A stretch of 7,093 nt of DNA from Thermococci archaeon. Its GTDB lineage: Archaea; Methanobacteriota_B; Thermococci; Thermococcales; Thermococcaceae. Below, one piece after another: positions 1 to 5,647 of the stretch (positions are counted from its first letter, which is position 1; each line of letters begins with the position of its first letter). The notes beneath the pieces are model-generated. The model had not been told where the DNA came from. It did no database searches and saw only the letters and a program-made list of their open reading frames with translations. Made by a program: the position numbers and the translations under genes. The stretch spans positions 1 through 7,093 of the forward strand of contig QMUF01000079.1 in NCBI GenBank assembly GCA_003663525.1, in the 5' to 3' direction.

Positions 1-29
1 ATTTTATTTATATCCTTGATGGTGGGGGG

Positions 30-43
30 AAAAAGTCTTAAAG
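30..43 (+). promoter_or_regulatory. Candidate BRE/TATA element for the C/D sRNA
   Basis: The stretch AAAAAGTCTTAAAG has a purine-rich BRE-like part followed by a TATA-like CTTAAAG. Its centre lies about 25 nt upstream of position 64, where the box C/D RNA is expected to begin, which is the normal archaeal TATA-to-start distance. The TATA part is weak, so the RNA could instead be processed from a longer transcript entering from the left. Confidence 0.35.
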
Positions 44-63
44 AGTGAGATTAATACTGAAAT

Positions 64-121
64 AACCGATGACGAGCGGTTTCGGAACTGAAGGGTGATG
101 TGACCAGCTATCGCTGAGGCT
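64..121 (+). ncRNA. Candidate box C/D guide sRNA (2'-O-methylation guide)
   Basis: The four boxes appear in the right order and spacing for an archaeal C/D sRNA: C box CCGATGA (66-72), D' box CTGA (88-91), C' box GTGATGT (95-101) and D box CTGA (114-117). The guide regions are 73-87 (15 nt) and 102-113 (12 nt), and the D'-C' spacer is 3 nt, all typical. The C box departs from RUGAUGA in its first two bases but keeps GATGA. CC at 66-67 can pair with GG at 118-119 outside the D box. The D guide GACCAGCTATCG is complementary to CGAUAGCUGGU, which contains the conserved GAUAGCUGGU segment of 23S rRNA domain II (recalled from memory). Such RNAs assemble with L7Ae, Nop5 and fibrillarin. By the D+5 rule the D guide would methylate the second A of CGAUA, and the D' guide the G of UUCCG. 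The ends are approximate. Confidence 0.78.
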
Positions 122-125
122 CATG

Positions 126-133
126 TTTATAAA
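126..133 (+). promoter_or_regulatory. TATA box of ftsY
   Basis: TTTATAAA sits about 25 nt upstream of position 155 and is followed by a GGTGA ribosome binding site at 156-160 and the ATG at 167. The predicted leader is therefore only about 10-12 nt. The box begins 9 nt after the D box of the upstream guide RNA, so the two transcription units are nearly abutting. Confidence 0.55.
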
Positions 134-166
134 TTCGGTCGGTAATCATAAGCCCGGTGAAGATAA

Positions 167-1069
167 ATGTTCGGGAAACTTAAGGAGAAATTAAGCTCAT
201 TTGTTGATAGGGTTGCCCAAACTGAAATAAGCGAAAAGGACGTTGAGAATGCCCTTTGGGACCTTGAACTGGAGCTCTTAGAGGCCGATGTTGCATTGGA
301 AGTCGTAGATGAGCTCAAGGAGAGAATAAAGGAAAAGCTTGTGGGCCAAAAGGTTAAGATAGGCACTAACAAAAGGAATATTGTTGAAAATGCTGTTAGA
401 GATGCTGTTTTGGAAGTTTTAACTCCTGAAAAGCATATAGATCTTTTGGAAATGATAAAACCAAAGGAAGAAAAGCCATTTGTGATAGTTTTTGTAGGGT
501 TCAATGGGGGCGGAAAAACAACTACAATAGCAAAACTGGCCAACTGGCTTAAGAAAAATGGTCTAAGTGTTGTTATAGCTGCAAGTGATACCTTTAGGGC
601 CGGTGCAATAGAACAGGTGGAAGAGCATGCAAAAAGAGTTGGAGTTAAGGTCATTAAGCATGGCTACAAATCAGATCCAGCTGCAGTAGCTTATGATACC
701 ATAGAGCATGCAAAAGCAAGAGGCATTGATGTGGTTTTGGTTGATACAGCGGGAAGAAACGAGCTGAACAGAAACCTCATGGACGAAATGAAGAAAATAG
801 TTAGAGTTACAAAGCCAGATCTCGTTATATTTGTGGGTGATGCACTTGCTGGAAATGCAATAATAGAACAGGCAAGGCAGTTTAATGAAGCAGTCAAGAT
901 TGATGGCGTTATTTTAGCGAAACTCGATGCAGACGCAAGGGGAGGTGCGGCATTGAGCATAGCACATGCCATTGGTGCTCCGATACTTTTTGTTGGGGTT
1001 GGCCAAGGATACGATGATTTGATACCCTTTGATGAAAAATGGATACTGGAGAAGATTTTTGGTGAGTGA
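167..1069 (+). CDS. ftsY: Signal recognition particle receptor GTPase FtsY
   Basis: FtsY is the SRP receptor: its NG domain docks with the SRP54 NG domain at the membrane, and paired GTP hydrolysis hands the ribosome-nascent chain to the Sec translocon. This 300-residue protein has a helical N domain (about 1-100) and a G domain (about 104-300). Visible motifs are the P-loop [10 protein letters not shown] (111-120), DTFRAGA (141-147, the I-box region special to SRP GTPases), DTAGR (193-197), [12 protein letters not shown] (251-262) and [12 protein letters not shown] (277-288), the last being the FtsY-type C-terminus. The specificity motif reads AKLD rather than the common TKLD. There is no long acidic N-terminal extension, as in many archaea, and no methionine-rich M domain, which rules out SRP54. 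The ATG is preceded by GGTGA with 6 nt spacing. The marC reading frame starts 2 nt after the stop, suggesting co-transcription. Confidence 0.97.
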   Translation: MFGKLKEKLSSFVDRVAQTEISEKDVENALWDLELELLEADVALEVVDELKERIKEKLVGQKVKIGTNKRNIVENAVRDAVLEVLTPEKHIDLLEMIKPKEEKPFVIVFVGFNGGGKTTTIAKLANWLKKNGLSVVIAASDTFRAGAIEQVEEHAKRVGVKVIKHGYKSDPAAVAYDTIEHAKARGIDVVLVDTAGRNELNRNLMDEMKKIVRVTKPDLVIFVGDALAGNAIIEQARQFNEAVKIDGVILAKLDADARGGAALSIAHAIGAPILFVGVGQGYDDLIPFDEKWILEKIFGE

Positions 1070-1071
1070 TA

Positions 1072-1708
1072 ATGGAGCCGCTTTTATTTTTTAGAACATT
1101 CCTTTATGTATTTGGCACTCTCTTTGCAGTGATGAACCCTATTGGGGCGGTCCCAGTGTTTTTATCTATTATTCAACATTGCAGATCCTATGAGGGAAGG
1201 ATGAGCCTAGCAAAGAGAATATCTGAGGCTGTTTTTGTGACCTTAACAGCTTTTACACTTTTGGGGAGTGGATATTCAAGTTTTTGGCTCTACAATAGAT
1301 GCCTTTGCAATTGCAGGAGGGATTTTGCTTTTCAAAATGGCCTTGGAAATGTTGAGTGGTAACTTATCAACTGTGAAGATAAGTCATGAGGAGGAAGAGG
1401 AAGTGGTAACTTTAAGCGAGATCGCTATAATTCCCTTGGCAATTCCCCTGATCTCTGGTCCCGGTTCAATAACTACCGTGATGATACACATGGCAAAAAA
1501 TGTCAGCTATTTAGGAAAAGCGGCTGTAGTGTTTGCCATTCTTATGACAAGCTTCTTAGTTTACTTAGTGCTTAGGTCAGCGGAAAAAGTGCAGCAAAGG
1601 CTCGGTAGAGTTGGAATAAGGCTTATAACAAGAATGATGGGACTTATATTAGCTTCAATGGCTGTTCAGCTTGTAATCAATGGAATTAAAGGAGCTTTTG
1701 GACTCTAA
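1072..1708 (+). pseudogene. marC: MarC/YchE-family integral membrane protein, frameshifted
   Basis: Two overlapping frames together make one MarC-family protein of about 211 residues, the usual family length. The first runs from 1072 and contains FAVMNPIGAVPVF, the family's N-terminal signature; it goes out of frame after LLG (about 1266) and stops at 1360-1362. The second is in frame from 1268 and reads DIQVFGSTIDAFAIAGGILL, then IPLAIPLISGPGSITTVM and GIRLITRMMGLILASMAVQL, the remaining conserved membrane segments. One extra base in the GGGG run at 1263-1266, or two missing bases, would join them. A GTG at 1268 could start the second half but has no evident ribosome binding site. The ATG at 1072 follows GGTGA (1061-1065) by 6 nt and is preferred to the GTG at 1066, which overlaps the ftsY stop. 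MarC proteins have about six membrane helices; their function is not settled, and the early link to multiple antibiotic resistance was withdrawn. This may be a true mutation or a sequencing error. Confidence 0.8.
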
Positions 1709-1715
1709 TCGCAAG

Positions 1716-1730
1716 TTTTTTAAATTTTTT
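1716..1730 (+). promoter_or_regulatory. AT-rich TATA region of the metal ABC operon
   Basis: TTTTTTAAATTTTTT, centred near 1722, puts a start site near 1746-1748, just ahead of the GGTGA at 1748-1752. The T-runs could also act as an archaeal T-rich terminator for the ftsY-marC unit, whose last stop is at 1706-1708. Confidence 0.5.
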
Positions 1731-1742
1731 AGGTAGACCTAA
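1729..1742. promoter_or_regulatory. Candidate DtxR-family (metal-dependent repressor) operator
   Basis: TTAGGT-AG-ACCTAA is a perfect 6-bp inverted repeat with a 2-bp spacer. Half-sites of the TTAGGT/ACCTAA kind are characteristic of DtxR/IdeR/MntR/SirR-type metalloregulators (family knowledge). It lies between the TATA element and the predicted start site of a metal ABC transporter, where a bound repressor would block polymerase. Position, symmetry and downstream function agree, but the regulator gene is not in this window. Confidence 0.6.
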
Positions 1743-1756
1743 TTGAAGGTGAGAAT

Positions 1757-2539
1757 TTGATAGTTGCGGAAAACTTGACTATCTATTATGATGGGCAAAA
1801 AGCAGTCGAAAATGTAACATTTAAACTAGATAGTGGTCAAACTCTTCTTTTACTTGGGCCCAATGGGGCAGGTAAGACTACTCTTTTAAGAGCAGTCGCA
1901 GGCCTTCATCAAAACTATAAAGGAACCCTTCTAGTCTTTGGAAAGCCTCCCATTGAGAGCAGGAATGTTATCTCCTACGTTCCTCAAAGTTATTCTTTGA
2001 ATGAAAGGGTGCCCTTAACAGCAATTGAAGTAGTTGCTATGGGGGCATTATACAAAAGAGGCCTCATGCACTTTAATATCCCGAGAAATCTTTTAAAGGA
2101 GGCAACAGAGGCACTGGAGTTTGTAGGCCTTGGAAGTTTAAAAGATAAGAGGTTTGCAGAACTTAGTGGTGGTCAAAAGCAGAGAGTATTGCTAGCTAGG
2201 GCACTTATCTCTAAACCTAAGCTTCTCCTTCTGGATGAACCATTATCTGCCCTTGATCCCAGTGCGAGGGTAGAAGTGGTTTCGGTTCTTGCGAAAATAA
2301 AACAGGAAATGGGATTGACAATGATCATAACAACACATGATCCAAATCCTCTAACAGAAATAGGGGATAGGATAATGCTCCTCAATAAGCAGTTGATAGC
2401 ATTTGGTTCTCCAGAGGAGGTTCTCAGAGATGAAATAATTACCAAAGTTTATGGCTCACAATCCAAGGCTATTAAAGTGGGAAAAAGAATGTATTGCTTT
2501 ATAGGTGATGTCCATCTGCACAGGAGGGAGAGGAAATGA
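1757..2539 (+). CDS. Metal ABC transporter ATP-binding protein (ZnuC/MntB-like)
   Basis: This is the ATPase subunit of a cluster-9-type importer for zinc, manganese or iron(II), acting as a dimer under the ABC-3 permease encoded next. The 260 residues show Walker A GPNGAGKTT (34-42), Q-loop Q77 in YVPQS, signature LSGGQ (136-140), Walker B LLLLDEP (156-162), D-loop SALD (164-167) and H-loop H194. Length and motif order fit the ZnuC/MntB group. The C-terminal end HLHRRERK has two histidines, but that alone does not show metal binding. The start is TTG at 1757, 4 nt after GGTGA (1748-1752); no ATG at this position fits the family's N-terminus. Its TGA overlaps the permease ATG as ATGA, so translation is probably coupled. 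An operator-like palindrome lies just upstream. The exact metal cannot be told from the sequence. Confidence 0.93.
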   Translation: MIVAENLTIYYDGQKAVENVTFKLDSGQTLLLLGPNGAGKTTLLRAVAGLHQNYKGTLLVFGKPPIESRNVISYVPQSYSLNERVPLTAIEVVAMGALYKRGLMHFNIPRNLLKEATEALEFVGLGSLKDKRFAELSGGQKQRVLLARALISKPKLLLLDEPLSALDPSARVEVVSVLAKIKQEMGLTMIITTHDPNPLTEIGDRIMLLNKQLIAFGSPEEVLRDEIITKVYGSQSKAIKVGKRMYCFIGDVHLHRRERK

Positions 2540-3357
2540 TTCCAGAATATTTGTTTAGGGCCCTCCTGGGCGGCATAATGGTGAGTGTTTTGTTGGGTAT
2601 GCTAAGTCCTTTGATAAATATGCGAGGCTTAGCGTTCTTAACTCATGCTACTTTTCACTCTCTTCTCTTTGGAGCAGTTTTGGGCATGATACTTGGGCTG
2701 ATTTTTGAAAATTCCTCTTTAGTACTTTGGGTAGCATTAGTAATAACGATATTCGTAGTTGCTTCAATAGCCTTTCTAGAAGAGAAAGGTTTCAGTAGTG
2801 ATACGGCAATAGGAATAATAGCGAGCTTCATAGCTGGGTTTACAGTTTTGGCCTTTGGGGTTTTGTATAAAGTCATGGCCACCAGGCCCTATTTTGCTCT
2901 CTCCCAAAGCATAGTCTCTTACCTCACAGGGGAGCTTTTCTTGATCACCATTAATGACCTTCTTTTCTTGGTCTTAGGAGGGGTATTGATATTTTTTGTT
3001 ATGCTGCTATTTTATAGGGATTTCTTATATGTGAGTTTTGATGCTGAGGGTCTTGAAAGTTATTCTGGAAATGCAAAGCTCTATCTTACTCTCCTTTACA
3101 TAATAGTCGGAGCTACAGGAGCGTTGATAGTTAGAACTGTTGGATTAATTACCCTACAAGTTATTGCTGTTTTACCCGGTGCAATAGCGTTAATGCTTAG
3201 TAATGATCTTAGAAAGATTCTAGGAATTAGTTTAGCTTTAACACTCTCCATTCAAATACTTTCCATAATATTGGCATATCTTACAAACATTCCACCAAGC
3301 GGAATAGCTACAATAATGCTTGGATTTGTTTATGGGGTTTTAGTTCTCAGGAGGTAG
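2536..3357 (+). CDS. ABC-3 family metal transporter permease (ZnuB/MntC-like)
   Basis: This 273-residue polytopic membrane protein is the permease partner of the preceding ATPase and is expected to form a homodimeric channel for a divalent metal. About seven to eight hydrophobic segments are visible, starting near 7-28, 41-58 and 62-81. Family landmarks are MRGLAFLTHATFHSLLFGA (29-47, matching the 'A-SHA-LLG' region of ABC-3 permeases, with histidines 37 and 41), FSSDTAIGI (86-94), LTGELF (130-135), the long conserved segment about 192-221 with VLPGAIALML at its end, and NIPPSGIATIMLG (251-263). An AGGAGGG site at 2522-2528 sits 7 nt before the ATG. No gene for the periplasmic-type binding lipoprotein is found beside it, so the importer must use a binding protein encoded elsewhere or the locus has been rearranged. 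Confidence 0.92.
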   Translation: MIPEYLFRALLGGIMVSVLLGMLSPLINMRGLAFLTHATFHSLLFGAVLGMILGLIFENSSLVLWVALVITIFVVASIAFLEEKGFSSDTAIGIIASFIAGFTVLAFGVLYKVMATRPYFALSQSIVSYLTGELFLITINDLLFLVLGGVLIFFVMLLFYRDFLYVSFDAEGLESYSGNAKLYLTLLYIIVGATGALIVRTVGLITLQVIAVLPGAIALMLSNDLRKILGISLALTLSIQILSIILAYLTNIPPSGIATIMLGFVYGVLVLRR

Positions 3358-3361
3358 AAAT

Positions 3362-4036
3362 ATGAAACTTGGAGGAATAGATGAAGCTGGGAGAGGGCCT
3401 GTAGTAGGACCGCTTGTTATAGCTGCTGTAGTTATCGATGAATTAAAAATCGGAGAGCTTGAGGCCTTGGGGGTTAAGGACTCAAAGAAGTTGAGCCCAA
3501 AGAGAAGGGAGGAACTCTTTGGGAAGATAATAGAACTTGTTGATGATTATTTCATACTTGAACTATCTCCGGAGGATATAGATAAGAGGGAGGGAACAAT
3601 GAATGATTTTGAGGTTGAAAACTTTGCTAAAGTTTTGAACTCTCTTAAAATTAAGCCTGATCTTCTTTATATAGATGCAGCTGACGTGAAAGAAGAGCGA
3701 TTTGGGAGTGTTGTGGGGGGAAAACTCTCTTTCTATCCAGAAATAGTAGCGGAACATAAAGCAGATTCTAAGTACATCCCTGTAGCTGCTGCTTCAATAC
3801 TTGCTAAAGTTACAAGAGATAGGGCAATAGAAAGACTCAAAGAAATTTATGGAAATATAGGTTCAGGATATCCGAGTGATCCTATTACAAGAAAGTTTTT
3901 GGAAGAATACTACAAAGAACATGGAAGCTTCCCTCCTGTGGTGAGGAGAAGCTGGAAAACATTGAAAAAGATTGAAGAAAAGTTACAAAAAGGAAAGAAT
4001 CAATCTAACCTCTTAAATTTTTTAAAAAAGCCCTAA
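3362..4036 (+). CDS. rnhB: Ribonuclease HII
   Basis: RNase HII cuts the RNA strand of RNA/DNA hybrids and nicks 5' of single ribonucleotides in DNA, starting ribonucleotide excision repair and helping remove Okazaki primers. The 224-residue protein opens with GIDEAGRGPV, giving catalytic D7 and E8 and the GRG motif at 10-12. D105 (in YIDAADV) and D135 (in EHKADSKY) complete the DEDD metal site at the same positions I recall for Thermococcus kodakarensis RNase HII. VAAASILAKVTRD (141-153) and the substrate-sensing tyrosine Y170 in GSGYPSD are present. The tail QSNLLNFL (214-221) fits a PCNA-interacting (PIP) box, QxxhxxFa, as expected for an archaeal RNase HII that works with the clamp. AGGAGG (3349-3354), inside the end of the permease gene, is 7 nt upstream of the ATG, so it is probably translated from the transporter mRNA. 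The last 32 nt overlap the convergent glycosyltransferase gene. Confidence 0.97.
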   Translation: MKLGGIDEAGRGPVVGPLVIAAVVIDELKIGELEALGVKDSKKLSPKRREELFGKIIELVDDYFILELSPEDIDKREGTMNDFEVENFAKVLNSLKIKPDLLYIDAADVKEERFGSVVGGKLSFYPEIVAEHKADSKYIPVAAASILAKVTRDRAIERLKEIYGNIGSGYPSDPITRKFLEEYYKEHGSFPPVVRRSWKTLKKIEEKLQKGKNQSNLLNFLKKP

Positions 4037-5579
4037 AACTTCCAATCTTATCCCATAACCATATTAAGATCCCTTTTATCCACTCCCAGTACATTCTGAG
4101 AGAGTTCTCAAAGTACTCCCATTTTATTATATCATAGGCCATTACTCCCAAAGTAACTGCTCCTGCTGGCACTAATGGTGTTGCATAGAAGCTAAATTGA
4201 GTTTTACCTCCCAAAAGCCATTGTAAACCATAAAAAGCCATTGTGCTCCAAAAGATTCCGAATGGTATTAAGAGTTTTTTTCTTCTCATGGCGGCATATG
4301 GGATTGCAAATATGAACACTGCCATGGAGAGCATTAGGATAGGATCAGTGGCTGCAAAGATATTTGGATTATAATGGAACGCAAAGGGCCTTAAGCTTAT
4401 AAACCATTCCCAGAAGGGTGAATTTGCTGGATGACTGCCTTTGTAGCTCAGGTGCCATCCAAAACTTCCAATAAAATCTGAAAACCAGGGAAAGAAGCCT
4501 ATGCTAGCAATTATGGGAATCTGCGGAATTAGGAATCCTATTACCGGGAGGAGAAATAGCGAGATGAATATCTTTTTAAGTTCGATTTTGGCTTTTAAGG
4601 TTTTTATTAGCATAATTGGATAAGGAAATGCCCCATTCAATTTTGTAGCTGCTGCAAGGCCAATAGAAATACCACTGGAATTGTATTTTTCTGAAATTAA
4701 AAGATACATGAAAAGGGTTGTAAAGAATGCTACGTGAATATCAAGCATGCCTGTTAAAGATGTGGCATATAATAGAGGATCAAAAGCGGAGAATACCAAT
4801 GCTATAAAACTTGCTAAATAGCTTCTTACTATTTTGTAGGTTGCTAGGAGCACGAGTATATTTATTATGGCGTGTTCTATCAGACCAGGCAAACGCCAAA
4901 AAATGGGTTTATCTTCTATGAGCATTCCCAACATTATAATATCTTTTCCTAGGAATGGATGTTCTGTGTTGAGGTAATTTTGGATGTTTTCTTTGTCCGG
5001 ATAGCGAAAGCCCTTTACAATCTCAACTCCATCAATCTTCTTCACTTCTCCTATAAAACTCTCAATATTCTCTTTTGGAATTTCATAATAAACTCCCGGA
5101 AAGTTAGAATATGGCTTGTAGTAAGTATAATTGTATTTACTAGCTATCGGTTCAAGTTTAAACTTAATTTCATCAAAATCTGAGGCCTGAGTCCTGTTTA
5201 AGGGTATGAAATCAAGTTTTATCCCAAGTTTTGATAGAAGGGGAGGGGTTTGAGGATTCACATTCCTTGTATAGGATCTTTTAAATTCGAATCCAAGTAC
5301 ACTCACTTTTACGTATCCTTTGATTATTGTTCCTGTCGATACGATGTTTATGCCTTCTGAATTTGTTGTTTTGTTTACGTAATGTAGCTCGATTCCAAGG
5401 CGGTGAAGGACGTTTCTAGCAGCTGGGATGTACCATACTTCGTCTCCAATATAATCGTGAAGTTCTGTGCTTGAAGCTTTTTCATATGAATACCAGAAAG
5501 TTCCAAGTATTATTAGGGCCACCAATGCAAAGTAAAGCTTTTTCTTGATTCCCCTCATTTTTATCCCACTAAATTTCAT
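4005..5579 (-). CDS. GT-C glycosyltransferase, protein O-mannosyltransferase (PMT)-like
   Basis: This predicted membrane glycosyltransferase would transfer sugar from a dolichyl-phosphate donor on the outer face of the membrane. It has 524 residues: a short basic N-terminus, a first helix (about 15-31), an extracytoplasmic segment with GDEVWY (45-50, the acidic DE pair expected in loop 1 of PMT proteins), then many helices from about 235 on. Further PMT-like landmarks are HPFLGK (207-212), WRLPG (228-232), DPLLYATSLTGMLD (267-280), AAATKLNG (309-316), SHPANSPFWEW (382-392) and FYATPLVP (464-471). The loop holds N-X-T sequons at N69, N128 and N150, consistent with an outside location. Start: the ATG at 5577-5579 lies 5 nt after AGGAGG (5585-5590, minus strand); an upstream extension to 5792 is open but would overlap the divergent gene and lacks support. 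Acceptor and sugar are unknown; it could instead be an ArnT-like lipid glycosyltransferase. Confidence 0.83.
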   Translation of the reverse strand: MKFSGIKMRGIKKKLYFALVALIILGTFWYSYEKASSTELHDYIGDEVWYIPAARNVLHRLGIELHYVNKTTNSEGINIVSTGTIIKGYVKVSVLGFEFKRSYTRNVNPQTPPLLSKLGIKLDFIPLNRTQASDFDEIKFKLEPIASKYNYTYYKPYSNFPGVYYEIPKENIESFIGEVKKIDGVEIVKGFRYPDKENIQNYLNTEHPFLGKDIIMLGMLIEDKPIFWRLPGLIEHAIINILVLLATYKIVRSYLASFIALVFSAFDPLLYATSLTGMLDIHVAFFTTLFMYLLISEKYNSSGISIGLAAATKLNGAFPYPIMLIKTLKAKIELKKIFISLFLLPVIGFLIPQIPIIASIGFFPWFSDFIGSFGWHLSYKGSHPANSPFWEWFISLRPFAFHYNPNIFAATDPILMLSMAVFIFAIPYAAMRRKKLLIPFGIFWSTMAFYGLQWLLGGKTQFSFYATPLVPAGAVTLGVMAYDIIKWEYFENSLRMYWEWIKGILIWLWDKIGSFRAFLKNLRG

Positions 5580-5609
5580 TCGAACCTCCTTAAATTCTTT
5601 TGCACAAAT

Positions 5610-5624
5610 CTTTAAAAATTTAAG
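5610..5624. promoter_or_regulatory. Shared AT-rich core of divergent promoters
   Basis: CTTTAAAAATTTAAG is nearly symmetrical and can be read as a TATA box on both strands. On the minus strand it predicts a start near 5592, ahead of the AGGAGG of the glycosyltransferase. On the plus strand it predicts a start near 5641, close to the GGTGG (5639-5643) before the methyltransferase ATG. No other TATA-like element lies in the 68-nt gap between the two start codons. Confidence 0.5.
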
Positions 5625-5647
5625 AGATAGGAAACAACGGTGGGAAA

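Noticed and set aside
127..654. Minus-strand ORF opposite ftsY, serine- and phenylalanine-rich
   Set aside because: It is an antisense shadow of a strongly conserved gene, with low-complexity composition and no recognisable motif.
1172..1204. An alternative frame inside marC reading NIADPMREG, which looks more family-like than the in-frame HCRSYEG
   Set aside because: Using it requires two extra compensating frameshifts. It may hint at further sequence errors upstream of the main frameshift, but the in-frame length fits the family and I cannot decide without homologues.
3971..4000. T-rich runs on the minus strand after the glycosyltransferase stop as a terminator
   Set aside because: They are plausible as an archaeal T-rich terminator but only short interrupted runs (CTTTTT, AACTTTTC) inside rnhB coding sequence, too weak to list as a feature.
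4959..5183. Plus-strand ORF inside the glycosyltransferase gene
   Set aside because: It has no ribosome binding site or promoter, and its coding sense is fully explained by the opposite strand.
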